21,566 nt of DNA from Polaromonas sp. (GCA_028292345.1 JAQGMN010000067.1:1-21566), one strand, 5' to 3'; counted from the stretch's first letter, positions 8,272 through 16,175 are shown. The notes: a model not told the origin generated them from the sequence alone. Made by a program: numbers and translations.

Positions 8272-8712
8272 ATGTTCAAGCACATCCTCCTGGCCACCGA
8301 CGGCTCCGCAGCTTCCCAGCATGCCGCACAGATTGCCGTGGACATGGCCCGCATCCACGGCGCCCGGCTGACCTCGCTGTATGTGGTGGACCCCTATCCC
8401 TACCTGGGCATCGGGGAATCCAATCCGCTGGGTTTCCAGTCGTATATGTCCGCAGCCCACGAACATGCCACCCAGGCGCATGCCAGTGTGGCCGGCCTGT
8501 GCAGCCAGGGCAGCGCCCCGGTGGCGCTGGAGACCCGCATTTCGGAGGACCTCACCGCGGCCGAGGGCATCGTGACCACCGCCCGGGATGAAGGTGCCGA
8601 CCTGATCGTCATGGGTTCGCATGGCCGCACCGGCCTGGCGCGGCTGGTGGTGGGCAGCGTGACCGCCAAGGTGCTGGCGGCGGCCTCGATCCCCGTGCTG
8701 ATCACGCGCTAG
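8272..8712 (+). CDS. Universal stress protein, UspA family
   Basis: 146 aa, a normal single-domain Usp length. The N-terminus KHILLATDGS is the first strand and nucleotide-contacting loop. The C-terminal MGSHGRTGLARLVVGS carries the ATP-binding pattern G-2x-G-9x-G-S (Gly115, Gly118, Gly128, Ser129), so it belongs to the ATP-binding branch. These are small cytosolic proteins induced by starvation, respiratory or oxidative stress. An AAGGAA site lies 12 nt before the ATG. The next small membrane-protein gene starts 10 nt after the stop, so they are probably co-transcribed. Confidence 0.93.
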   Translation: MFKHILLATDGSAASQHAAQIAVDMARIHGARLTSLYVVDPYPYLGIGESNPLGFQSYMSAAHEHATQAHASVAGLCSQGSAPVALETRISEDLTAAEGIVTTARDEGADLIVMGSHGRTGLARLVVGSVTAKVLAAASIPVLITR

Positions 8713-8722
8713 GAAGCCGCCG

Positions 8723-9019
8723 ATGACCGACGACACGCGCGCCCTCCCGCCGCCGCCCCGCAAGCTGTGGGTGCGTGCGCTGCTGATGATCCTGATGGCG
8801 GCGGCGTTCCAGCTGGCGGCCTCGGTGCTGCTGTTCCTTTGCATGCTGCAGCTGGTGCTGGCCGCCGCCACCGGCGCGCCCAACCTGCGGCTGCAGCAGC
8901 TGGGCCGCGGCCTGGGCCGCTACCTGCTGCAGATCGCCGAATTTGAAAGCTTCGGCAGCGAGGAACTGCCGTTCCCGTTCAGCCCCTGGCCAGCGGGCGA
9001 CGGCCAGGTGAATCCCTGA
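8723..9019 (+). CDS. DUF4389-type small membrane protein
   Basis: 98 aa. A basic N-terminus (PPRKLWVRAL) precedes one long or two short hydrophobic helices (about residues 17-47). The end FESFGSEELPFPFSPWP is the signature tail of DUF4389-family proteins. Function is unknown. It is probably an inner-membrane protein with both ends cytosolic or a single span (inference). It lies 10 nt after uspA, suggesting shared expression. The start is set by its ATG just after the uspA stop, although its ribosome site (GGAAGCCGCCG) is imperfect. Confidence 0.82.
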   Translation: MTDDTRALPPPPRKLWVRALLMILMAAAFQLAASVLLFLCMLQLVLAAATGAPNLRLQQLGRGLGRYLLQIAEFESFGSEELPFPFSPWPAGDGQVNP

Positions 9020-9080
9020 ACCCTTTGCGGCAATCGCCCTGGGCTGGCCTGGTGTCGCTCAGTGCGCCCGGCAGTGATTT

Positions 9081-9144
9081 GCTACTGAATTCATAGCTTC
9101 CTGCGCACATCCCACTTGCGCCAGGGGCATATTTAATGCATGAA
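9081..9144 (+). repeat. Dispersed intergenic repeat, copy 2
   Basis: 64 bp, same orientation as copy 1. It begins GCTACTGAATTCATAGCT with an imperfect GCTA/TAGC stem. Next come CTGCGCA and CTTGCGCCAGGGGC, and it ends ATTTAATGCATGAA. It lies about 60 bp after the DUF4389 stop codon. Confidence 0.72.
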
Positions 9145-9429
9145 AAAGCTGTTTTTCGGTAACAGCAACGGAATCGTTGTGCCGCTGCGGTCCTCACGCC
9201 TTGCGCATCCACTGTCCCACTTGCAGCTGGCTTCAGCAGCCTTTCACCCTGGCTTGCCGGGCAAACCGGCGACGCCTTTGCGATTCAACGCAGCAGCGGA
9301 TCAAGCCTCTCCATCAGCCCGGTTCGCTTGAAGGCTCGCGTGCGGCTGTGCCAATCGTTGCCTCAAATCGGTGCATTGACAGCATGCAAGCGTGCAGCAT
9401 TCCGCACCATGTTGGCGCAAATAATTCAT

Positions 9430-9470
9430 TTCAAAATTTAATTGAATCAAATAATTTACTCTGCTAGAGT
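9430..9470 (+). promoter_or_regulatory. Promoter of the ABC-transporter/hydantoinase operon with overlapping palindrome
   Basis: TTGAAT (9442-9447), a 17-bp spacer and TAGAGT (9465-9470) make a credible sigma70 promoter in a locally AT-rich tract. The inverted repeat TTCAA-N7-TTGAA (9430-9446) overlaps the -35 box, where a bound regulator would block or recruit polymerase. The RpiR-family gene in the same operon is an obvious candidate regulator (inference). Confidence 0.5.
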
Positions 9471-9553
9471 GACGGCTACCGGACCGCTTTTTCTTGTCGC
9501 CACGCCGGCCGCTTTTACCTTCCACCGCTTTCCCTTCACTGGAGTCAGACAGC

Positions 9554-10336
9554 ATGAAATTCAAACTTTGCGCCGCAATGCTCACCCTGGCCGCTTCGGC
9601 AGCCCTCCCGGCATTCGCCGCCGACTGGACGGTGGGCGCCAACGTCGGCAACGTGCCCTGGGAATTCCAGGATGCCAGCGGCAAGATCGTCGGCTTTGAA
9701 ATCGACCTGGTCAACGAAGCCGCCAAGCGGGCCGGCAAGACGGTGCAGATCGAAAACATTCCGTTCAACGGCCTGTTCTCGGCGGTGCAGTCGGGCCGCA
9801 TCCAGATTGCCGTGTCGTCCATCACCATCACGCCCAAGCGGCTGGAATCGGTGGCCTTTGCCCAGCCTTACTACGACAGCGACCAGTCGCTGTCGGTGCT
9901 CAAGGCCACCAAGATCAACAGCCTGGAAGACACCGCCGGCAAGACCATCGGCGTGGACACCGGTTCGACCGGCGACATGTATGCCACGCAAAACACCGCC
10001 AAGCTCAAGATCGCCACCATCACCCGCTATGAAGGCCTGGCCCCGGCCATGCTGGACCTGGCCGCGCGCCGCATCGACGGCTACATCAGCGACATTCCGG
10101 CGGTCGAGTACTACATCAAGGACAAGCCGCAGTACCGCATCGCCGCGCGCATTCCCACCGGCGAGCGCTATTCCTTCATGACGGCGAAGAACTGGCCCGA
10201 AGGCGCCCGGCTCAACGACATCCTGACGGAAATGAAAAAGGACGGCTTCGTTTCAAAAACCCACCAGAAATGGTTTGGCTCCGTGCCGCCGGCCGAGTCG
10301 TCCACCGTCAAGGTCATGGACGTTCCCAAGCTGTAA
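9554..10336 (+). CDS. ABC transporter periplasmic substrate-binding protein, family 3 (polar amino acid type)
   Basis: 260 aa from ATG 9554. The ORF is open further upstream, but 9554 has GGAG about 11 nt before it and gives a clean signal peptide (MKFKLCAAMLTLAASAALPAFA, cleaved before ADWTVG). The mature part shows the SBP family 3 pattern: a FEIDLVNEAAKRAG segment, NGLFSAVQSGRIQIAVSSITITPKRLESVAFAQPYY (hinge/ligand lobe) and KTIGVDTGSTGDMYA. It delivers substrate to the permease/ATPase encoded next. The ligand cannot be read from sequence. The operon's hydantoinase and AllA suggest a ureide or amino-acid-like compound. A terminator-like hairpin directly follows. Confidence 0.92.
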   Translation: MKFKLCAAMLTLAASAALPAFAADWTVGANVGNVPWEFQDASGKIVGFEIDLVNEAAKRAGKTVQIENIPFNGLFSAVQSGRIQIAVSSITITPKRLESVAFAQPYYDSDQSLSVLKATKINSLEDTAGKTIGVDTGSTGDMYATQNTAKLKIATITRYEGLAPAMLDLAARRIDGYISDIPAVEYYIKDKPQYRIAARIPTGERYSFMTAKNWPEGARLNDILTEMKKDGFVSKTHQKWFGSVPPAESSTVKVMDVPKL

Positions 10337-10385
10337 GCCGCCTTCGCCATCGGCGGCCCCAGGCAGCCGATGCGCGGCTTTTTTT
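10335..10385 (+). terminator. Terminator/attenuator-like hairpin after the binding-protein gene
   Basis: Starting in the TAA stop codon, AAGCCGC (10335-10341) pairs with GCGGCTT (10374-10380). Inside, CATCGGC (10348-10354) pairs with GCCGATG (10366-10372). Seven T follow (10379-10385). An alternative stem pairs GCCGCC (10337-10342) with GGCGGC (10352-10357). Being within an operon, it probably causes partial termination, so that more binding protein than permease is made. Confidence 0.72.
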
Positions 10386-10429
10386 CCTGAATCCGGCAAC
10401 GACGCAACCCACCCAACAGGCCCTTTCGC

Positions 10430-11101
10430 ATGGATTTGATCGACACCTTTTTCAACTGGAGCGTGCTGCGCGGCGCGCTGCCCATGCTGATGCAGGGCCT
10501 GGGCATCACCGTCATGCTGGGCGTGCTGAGCATCGTGCTGGGCCTGGCCGGCGGGCTGCTGCTGGCGCTGGTCAGGCTGTACGGCCCGGCGCCGGTGCGC
10601 GGCGCGGCCCGCATCTACATCGACGTGTTCCGCTCGATCCCGATCCTGGTGCTGCTGGTGCTGGTGTACTACGCGCTGCCGTTCGTCGGCGTGCGCCTGT
10701 CGTCGTTCGCCTCGACGGTGCTGACGCTGTCGCTGGTGTCAAGCGCCTATGCCGCCGAGATTTTCCGCTCGGGCATCGAGGCCCTGCCCAAGGGGCAGTT
10801 CGAGGCGTCCGAGGCCATGGGGCTGAATTTTCTGGACACCATGCGCGACGTGGTGCTGCCGCAGGCCTTTCGCATCGTGGTGCCGCCGCTGACCAGCAAC
10901 TGCATCAATGTGCTGAAGGACACCGCGCTGGCATCGGTCGTGGCCATGCCCGACCTGCTCAAGCAGGCCACGCAGGCGCAGGCCCTGGCCGCCAACCCGA
11001 CGCCGCTGATCGGCGCCGCCCTGCTCTACCTGCTGCTGCTGCTGCCCCTGGTGCGGCTGGTCGGCTATTTTGAAGCGCGCCACCGCGCCGCCACCCGATG
11101 A
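10430..11101 (+). CDS. ABC transporter permease, HisM/GlnP family
   Basis: 223 aa integral membrane protein with about five transmembrane segments: GITVMLGVLSIVLGLAGGLL, the IPILVLLVLVYYALPF region, the VLTLSLVSSAYAAEI region and a C-terminal LIGAALLYLLLLLPLV. The EAA loop reads EASEAMGLNFLDTMRDVVLPQAFRIVVPPLT and docks the ATPase. The upstream FRSIPILVLL motif is typical of polar amino acid permeases. It is the only permease here, so a homodimer is likely. Its TGA overlaps the ATPase start codon in ATGA, indicating translational coupling. Confidence 0.94.
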   Translation: MDLIDTFFNWSVLRGALPMLMQGLGITVMLGVLSIVLGLAGGLLLALVRLYGPAPVRGAARIYIDVFRSIPILVLLVLVYYALPFVGVRLSSFASTVLTLSLVSSAYAAEIFRSGIEALPKGQFEASEAMGLNFLDTMRDVVLPQAFRIVVPPLTSNCINVLKDTALASVVAMPDLLKQATQAQALAANPTPLIGAALLYLLLLLPLVRLVGYFEARHRAATR

Positions 11102-11889
11102 CCCCAGACACTTCACTGCAGGCCGATACCCTGCCCCCGGCAACTGCGGCTGCCACGCCGCTGCTGATCCGCATCAGCCAGCTGCAAAAGCGCTACGGCG
11201 ACTTCATTGCGCTGCACCACATCAACCTCGACATTGCCGAGGGCGAGGTGGTGGTGGTCGTCGGCCCCTCGGGCTCGGGCAAGTCCACGCTGATCCGCTG
11301 CATCAATTTGCTGGAGGACTACCAGCAAGGCGAGATCAGCGTCGATGGCCAGCCGGTGGTGCGCGGCAAGACCCTGGCGCTGGTGCGGGCCGAGGTCGGC
11401 ATGGTGTTCCAGAGCTTCAACCTGTTTCCCCACCTGACGGCCTTGCGCAATGTGGCCCTGGGGCCGCTGCGCGTGCGCGGCCTGAGCCGGGCCGCCGCCG
11501 ACCTGCGGGCGGCCGAACTGCTGGCCAAGGTCGGCCTGGCCGAGCATGCGCACAAGCTGCCGGGGCAGCTTTCGGGCGGCCAGCAGCAGCGCGTGGCCAT
11601 TGCGCGCGCGCTGGCGCTGGAGCCCAAGGTCCTGCTGTTCGACGAGCCCACCTCGGCGCTGGACCCGGAAATGGTCGGCGAGGTGCTCGACGTGATGCAG
11701 AACCTGGCGAAGTCCGGCGTGACCATGGTCATCGTCACCCACGAGATGGGCTTTGCCCGGCGCGTCGCCGACCGCGTCATCTTCATGGAAGCCGGCCGCG
11801 TCATCGAAGAGGGCCCGCCCGCCGAATTCTTCACCAACCCCCGGGAAGCGCGCACCCAGGCCTTCCTGCAGGCCATCGTCAACCATTGA
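11098..11889 (+). CDS. ABC transporter ATP-binding protein, GlnQ/HisP family
   Basis: 263 aa. Walker A GPSGSGKST (about 56-64), Q-loop GMVFQSFNLFPHLT (about 101-114), signature LSGGQQQR (158-165), Walker B VLLFDEP (178-184), D-loop SALDPE and H-loop VTHEMGF are all intact. It energises import through the preceding permease. An N-terminal extension of about 20 residues (TSLQADTLPPATAAATP) precedes the usual first strand. The start overlaps the permease stop by 4 nt (ATGA). Confidence 0.95.
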   Translation: MTPDTSLQADTLPPATAAATPLLIRISQLQKRYGDFIALHHINLDIAEGEVVVVVGPSGSGKSTLIRCINLLEDYQQGEISVDGQPVVRGKTLALVRAEVGMVFQSFNLFPHLTALRNVALGPLRVRGLSRAAADLRAAELLAKVGLAEHAHKLPGQLSGGQQQRVAIARALALEPKVLLFDEPTSALDPEMVGEVLDVMQNLAKSGVTMVIVTHEMGFARRVADRVIFMEAGRVIEEGPPAEFFTNPREARTQAFLQAIVNH

Positions 11890-11909
11890 ACCTTTGGAAT
11901 CCTCGCAAC

Positions 11910-13160
11910 ATGAGCCCCATGCAAACCGAACTGAACCTTGACCTGGTGCGCGCCGAATTTCCGGCGCTGGCCAGCGGCTACACCTTCCTGGACAACGCCG
12001 GCGGCTCCCAGGTGCTCACCCGCGTGGCCGACCGGGTAAGCGACTACCTGTTGACGAGCAGCGTGCAGCTGGGCGCGAGCTATTCCGAATCGGCCGCGGC
12101 CGGCGAGCGCGTCATCGCGGCGCGGCGCTCGGTGGCGCAGCTGATCAATGCGGCGCACGAGGACGAGGTCGTGATGGGCAGCGCGACCACCAGCCTGATG
12201 TTCCTGTTCACCCAGGCGCTGCTGCCGGGCATCCGGCCGGGCGACGAGATCATCGTCACCAACACCGACCACGAGGCCAACATCGGCGGCTGGACGCGGC
12301 TGGAACAGGCCGGCGCGGTCATCAAGTTCTGGAATGTCAACCTCGACTCGCTGGCGCTGGACCTGGCGGACCTGCAGCAACTCCTGAGCCCGCGCACCCG
12401 CTGGGTGGCGATGACGCATGCGTCCAACATCCTGGGCACCGTCAACCCGGTGGCGCAGGTGGCCAAGCTGGTGCACGAAGCGGGCGCGAAGCTGCTGGTC
12501 GATGCCGTGGCCTATGCGCCGCACCGCCTGGTCGATGTGCAGGCCAGCGGCGCGGATGCCTATGTCTTCAGTTTCTACAAGGTGTTCGGTCCGCACTTTG
12601 CCGTGCTCTGGGGCAAGCGCGACATGCTGTTGCAACTGCCCAGCCTGAACCACTATTTCATCGGCCCCGAGGTGCTGCCCTACAAGCTGCAGCCCGGCAA
12701 CGTCAATTACGAGCTGTCCTACGGCTGCATCGGCATTTCCGACTACCTGTGCGCCATGGGCACGGCGCACGGCGCCACCGGCAGCCAGCGCCAGCTGATG
12801 CAGGCGGCGTTCGACCTGTTCGAACACCATGAAGACCGGCTGGCCGAGCGGCTGCTGTCCTATCTGCGCGGCAAGGCTGGCGTGCGCATTGTCGGCCTGC
12901 CGGCGCAGGCGTCCGGCGAGCGCGTGCCGACCATCAGCTTCATGGTCAAGGACCGCCAGTCCGAATCCATCGTGCGCCACCTGGACCGGTACAACATCGG
13001 CATCCGCTTTGGCGACTTCTATGCCAAGCGCCTGATCGAGGCGCTCGGGCTGCAGGGCCAGGGCGGCGTGGTCCGGGTGTCGATGGCGCACTACAACACC
13101 GCCGAAGAAATCGACCGGCTGATCCGCCACCTGGACGAAGCCATCGGCTCGCCAGCATGA
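11910..13160 (+). CDS. Class V aminotransferase / cysteine-desulfurase-like PLP enzyme
   Basis: 416 aa. The LDNAGGSQ start (about 27-34), the PLP-contacting Asp198 in LLVDAV and the Schiff-base Lys224 in FSFYKVFGPH place it in fold-type I class V. The closest family I recognise is the cysteine-desulfurase-like (VC1184-type) group. The AMTHASNILGT segment is conserved (HxSNxxG). I cannot identify the active-site Cys loop expected of a true desulfurase, so the substrate is uncertain. Located between an importer and a hydantoinase, it may act on an amino-acid product or substrate of the pathway rather than in Fe-S assembly (inference). The start ATG 11910 is 21 nt after the ATPase stop; ATG 11919 is an alternative. 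Its stop overlaps the next start in ATGA. Confidence 0.87.
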   Translation: MSPMQTELNLDLVRAEFPALASGYTFLDNAGGSQVLTRVADRVSDYLLTSSVQLGASYSESAAAGERVIAARRSVAQLINAAHEDEVVMGSATTSLMFLFTQALLPGIRPGDEIIVTNTDHEANIGGWTRLEQAGAVIKFWNVNLDSLALDLADLQQLLSPRTRWVAMTHASNILGTVNPVAQVAKLVHEAGAKLLVDAVAYAPHRLVDVQASGADAYVFSFYKVFGPHFAVLWGKRDMLLQLPSLNHYFIGPEVLPYKLQPGNVNYELSYGCIGISDYLCAMGTAHGATGSQRQLMQAAFDLFEHHEDRLAERLLSYLRGKAGVRIVGLPAQASGERVPTISFMVKDRQSESIVRHLDRYNIGIRFGDFYAKRLIEALGLQGQGGVVRVSMAHYNTAEEIDRLIRHLDEAIGSPA

Positions 13161-14569
13161 GCACCACCCTGATCCGCAACGGCCGCGTCATCACGGCCAC
13201 CGACGATTACATGGCCGATGTCCTGATGCAGGACGGCGTGATCCATGCCATCGGCAAAAACATGGCGGTGGGCGAAGGCGTCCGGATCATCGATGCCAGC
13301 GGCCTGTATGTGCTGCCGGGCGGGGTGGACACCCATGTCCACCTGCAGAACATCATCGGCCCGACGGTCACCTGCGACACCTTTGCCAGCGGCACGCGGG
13401 CGGCGGCCTTCGGCGGCACCACCACCGTGGTGGACTTCGCCCTGCAGACCGCCGAGGACTCGCCGCTCGAAGCGATTGCGCGGGCGCAGCGCCTGGCCGA
13501 CCCGCAGGTGAACATCGACTACAGCCTGCATGTCATCGTGACCCGGGTCGATGCGCAGGTGCTGGCCGACGTGCGCCATGCCATGCGGCACGAGGGCGTG
13601 ACCAGCTTCAAGATGTTCATGGCCTACCCCGGCGTGATGATGGCCGACGATGCGGCGATTTTCCAGATGCTGCGCCAGGTGGGCGCCGACGGCGGCATGG
13701 TGGCCCTGCATGCCGAGAACGGCACGGTCATCGACCTCTTGATCCGGGAAGCGCTGGAGGCCGGCCACGCCTCGCCGCGCTACCACGCGCTGACCCGGCC
13801 GGCCATCCTGGAAGGCGAAGCTACGCACCGCGGCATCCGGCTTGCCGAGCTGGCCGAGGCGCAGATCTATTTTGTCCATGTGTCGTCGAACCAGGCGCTC
13901 AAGCACATCGTCACCGCCCGCGCCGAAGGCATTCCGGTGTTCGCCGAGACCTGCCCGCACTACCTGCTGTTCGACGATTCGGTCTACAACAGCGACGAGT
14001 TCGAGATTGCCAAGTACGTCATGACGCCGCCGCTGCGCACCCCCGACGACCAGAAGCACCTGTGGCGCGCGCTGCGCTACGACGACCTGCAGGTCATCGC
14101 CACCGACCACTGCCCGTTCTGCATGAAGGAAGGCCACCTGGGCTACCAGCGCCAGAAAATGAGCGGCCTGCATGACTTCTCGAAAATCCCCAACGGCGCG
14201 CCCGGCATCGAAACCCGGCTAGTCAGCCTGTTCGACATCGGCGAGATGCAGGGCAAGCTGTCGCTGAACCGCTTCGTGCAGCTGACCTCGACCACGCCGG
14301 CCAAGCTGTTCGGCCTGTTCCCGAAGAAGGGCACCATTGCCGTCGGCAGCGATGCCGACGTGGTGCTGTTCGACCCGGCGGCCACGCAGGTGATCCATGC
14401 CGCGCACCTGCACAGCCAGTGCGACTACACGCTGCTCGAAGGGCGCACGCTGCGCGGCCAGGTGAAAAAGGTGTTCCTGCGCGGCGAGCTGATCGTGGAC
14501 GGCGAGCAATGGCTGGGCCGCGAAGGCATGGGCCGCTTCGTGCCGCGTGGTACCGTGCAGGCTTTTTGA
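13157..14569 (+). CDS. hydA: D-hydantoinase / dihydropyrimidinase (cyclic amidohydrolase)
   Basis: 470 aa, full family length. The binuclear metal site is complete: His60 and His62 (DTHVHLQ), carboxylated Lys152 (SFKMFMAYPG), His185 (ALHAENG), His241 (VHVSS) and Asp317 (ATDHCPF). Other hallmarks are AAFGGTTTVVDFALQ, RPAILEGEAT, FAETCPHYL, IPNGAPGIETR and STTPAKLFGLFPKKGTIAVGSDAD. The family hydrolyses cyclic diamides (hydantoins, dihydropyrimidines) to N-carbamoyl acids. AllB-type allantoinase is related, but the C-terminal KIPNGxPGxExR block favours hydantoinase/dihydropyrimidinase. No carbamoylase is encoded in this window. It overlaps the upstream aminotransferase gene by 4 nt. Confidence 0.92.
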   Translation: MSTTLIRNGRVITATDDYMADVLMQDGVIHAIGKNMAVGEGVRIIDASGLYVLPGGVDTHVHLQNIIGPTVTCDTFASGTRAAAFGGTTTVVDFALQTAEDSPLEAIARAQRLADPQVNIDYSLHVIVTRVDAQVLADVRHAMRHEGVTSFKMFMAYPGVMMADDAAIFQMLRQVGADGGMVALHAENGTVIDLLIREALEAGHASPRYHALTRPAILEGEATHRGIRLAELAEAQIYFVHVSSNQALKHIVTARAEGIPVFAETCPHYLLFDDSVYNSDEFEIAKYVMTPPLRTPDDQKHLWRALRYDDLQVIATDHCPFCMKEGHLGYQRQKMSGLHDFSKIPNGAPGIETRLVSLFDIGEMQGKLSLNRFVQLTSTTPAKLFGLFPKKGTIAVGSDADVVLFDPAATQVIHAAHLHSQCDYTLLEGRTLRGQVKKVFLRGELIVDGEQWLGREGMGRFVPRGTVQAF

Positions 14570-14591
14570 ACCTCCACCGGCGCCTATCTTC

Positions 14592-15521
14592 GTGACACCC
14601 ACCGTCCAGTCCGCACCACCGGCCAGCCCCGCCCGCCCCGCCCGGCCCGCCAACCTGGCCGAGCTGCGCGAGATGATCGGCCGCGAGAGCGAACGGCTCA
14701 CGCCCCGCCTGCGCGCCGCCGCGCGCTATGCGCTGGACCATCCCAACGAGGTCGCGCTCAACCCGGTGGCCACGCTGGCCCGCACGTCCAAGGTGGCCGC
14801 CGCGACCTTCATCCGCCTGGCCCAGTCGCTCGGCTGCGAAGGCTACAGCGACCTGCAGCGGCTGTTCCGCGAGCCGCTCCAGCATGCCGGCAAGCCCAGC
14901 TTTCCCGAACGCATCCGGCACTTCGGCGGCGAGCAGACGCTGGACAATCCGGACGATCCGGCGCAGGTGCTGCAGGCGTTCAGCCAGGCCAACATGGTGT
15001 CGCTGGAGCATCTGCGCGCCGACGCCGCGAGCCTGCCGCTGCAGGCGGCCATCGACCTGATCGAGCAGGCCACGCTGGTGCATGTCGTGGGCATGCGCCG
15101 GTCGTATGCCGTGGCGGCCTACCTGGCCTATGCGCTCAACCGGGTCGGCTGCCCGGCCGTGCAGATCAACGGCCTGGGCGGCAGCATCCACGAGCAGGCC
15201 TCGATTGCCGGCGCCGGCCACCTGCTGATTGCCGTGAGCTTTCCGCCCTACGCCGGCGACACCCTGCAGGTCTGCCAGCAGCTGAGCCGGCGCGGCGTCA
15301 AGCGACTGGCGCTGACGAATTCCATTTTCAGCCCGATTGCGCAGGGCGCCGACCTGGTGCTCGAAGTCAACGATGCCGAACTGCTGGGCTTTCGCTCGCT
15401 GTGCGCCGCCATGAGCCTGGCGCAGACGCTGGCCATGGGCGTGGCCTTCGGCAAGCGCGGCCGGCAGCGGCTGGGCGCCGCCGAAACGTTCGAAACCGGT
15501 CTTGAAGACATCGACTGCTAG
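14592..15521 (+). CDS. RpiR (MurR) family transcriptional regulator
   Basis: 309 aa from GTG 14592; GTG 14547, overlapping the hydantoinase end, is an alternative giving 324 aa. Neither has a clear ribosome site. After an Ala/Pro-rich leader comes an RpiR-type helix-turn-helix (LAELREMIGRESERLTPRLR ... VATLARTSKVAAATFIRLAQSLGCEGYSDLQRLFRE). Then comes a SIS domain (ATLVHVVGMRRSYAVAAYLA ... HLLIAVSFPPYAGDTLQVCQ ... KRLALTNS). RpiR regulators bind phosphosugars or, in some catabolic operons, other small effectors. Its position inside the operon suggests autoregulation of the transporter/hydantoinase genes, perhaps through the palindrome at 9430-9446. Confidence 0.9.
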   Translation: MTPTVQSAPPASPARPARPANLAELREMIGRESERLTPRLRAAARYALDHPNEVALNPVATLARTSKVAAATFIRLAQSLGCEGYSDLQRLFREPLQHAGKPSFPERIRHFGGEQTLDNPDDPAQVLQAFSQANMVSLEHLRADAASLPLQAAIDLIEQATLVHVVGMRRSYAVAAYLAYALNRVGCPAVQINGLGGSIHEQASIAGAGHLLIAVSFPPYAGDTLQVCQQLSRRGVKRLALTNSIFSPIAQGADLVLEVNDAELLGFRSLCAAMSLAQTLAMGVAFGKRGRQRLGAAETFETGLEDIDC

Positions 15522-15523
15522 CC

Positions 15524-16054
15524 ATGAATCCCCTCATCCTGAAGCCTGAACCCTTGACCGCCGCCGCCTTTGCGCCGTTTGGCGACGTCATCGAGGCCAG
15601 CGACAGCGCCGAGCGCCTGCAGATCAACCAGGGCCATGCCGAGCGCTACCACGACCTGGCCCGCGTCGATCTGGCCGGCAGCGGCGCCAGGGCGCTGATC
15701 AGCATCTTTCGCTCGCATCCGCGCCGGTTCCCCCTGTTCCTGAGCGTGCTGGAGCGCCATCCGCTGGGCAGCCAGGCCTTCATGCCGCTGGCGGGCCTGC
15801 CCTACCTGGTGGTGGTGGCGCCCGGCGGCGACGCGCCCGAGGTGCAGGCGCTGCGCTGCTTCATGGCCGCCCCCGGACAGGGCGTGAACTATGCGCGCGG
15901 CACTTGGCACCATCCGCTGCTGTCGCTGCACGCGACCACGGATTTCCTGGTGATCGACCGGGGCGGCCCCGGCGTCAACCTGGAGGAACACGCCCTGCCC
16001 CCCGAACATGTCCGGATTCTGGCGCCGGCTGAGGGGTCCCCCAGCCTGTCCTGA
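15524..16054 (+). CDS. allA: Ureidoglycolate lyase
   Basis: 176 aa, normal AllA length. The family pattern is clear: LTAAAFAPFGDVIE at the N-terminus, RYHDLARVDL, ISIFRSHPRRFPL, VLERHPLGSQAFMPL, PYLVVVAPGG and the C-terminal GVNYARGTWHHPLL (metal/substrate region), then FLVIDRGGPGVNLEEH. AllA splits ureidoglycolate into glyoxylate and urea, the last step of allantoin/purine ring breakdown. The ATG lies 2 nt after the RpiR stop, so it closes the operon. No allantoicase, allantoinase (AllB) or urate oxidase gene lies nearby, so either the pathway is split over the genome or the enzyme serves a different ureido acid. Confidence 0.9.
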   Translation: MNPLILKPEPLTAAAFAPFGDVIEASDSAERLQINQGHAERYHDLARVDLAGSGARALISIFRSHPRRFPLFLSVLERHPLGSQAFMPLAGLPYLVVVAPGGDAPEVQALRCFMAAPGQGVNYARGTWHHPLLSLHATTDFLVIDRGGPGVNLEEHALPPEHVRILAPAEGSPSLS

Positions 16055-16089
16055 ACGCAGGAAACGCATGGCGCCCAGTATTTTTCTGT

Positions 16090-16153
16090 TTCAAGCATCA
16101 AACAGGCGCCTTGCGCATGCCAGTCCTGCGTAAGCAGCTATTTTTTCTATAGC
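16090..16153 (-). repeat. Dispersed intergenic repeat, copy 3 (inverted)
   Basis: 64 bp, aligned with copies 1 and 2 when read on the minus strand. It begins GCTATAGAAAAAATAGCT with a GCTAT/ATAGC stem, then has TTACGCA and ATGCGCAAGGCGCC, and ends TTTGATGCTTGAA. It lies between the convergent stops of allA and the NYN gene, where the hairpin could serve both 3' ends. Confidence 0.72.
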
Positions 16154-16175
16154 AGAATTCCCGGCTGGAAGCGCG

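Larger units (their letters stand above)
9020..9553. other. Intergenic stretch upstream of the ABC-transporter operon
   Basis: 534 bp. It holds repeat copy 2 (9081-9144) and, near the 3' end, an AT-rich promoter region (9430-9470). Between 9145 and 9420 I see no gene, RNA or strong hairpin. A 63-codon ORF beginning at 9140 starts inside the repeat, has no ribosome site and resembles nothing. Confidence 0.6.

Noticed and set aside
9140..9331. 63-codon plus-strand ORF
   Set aside because: Starts within repeat copy 2, lacks a ribosome site and has non-coding-like composition.
11910..13160. Naming the class V enzyme SufS/IscS for Fe-S assembly
   Set aside because: No suf/isc partners, no identifiable active-site Cys loop, and it sits in a catabolic operon.
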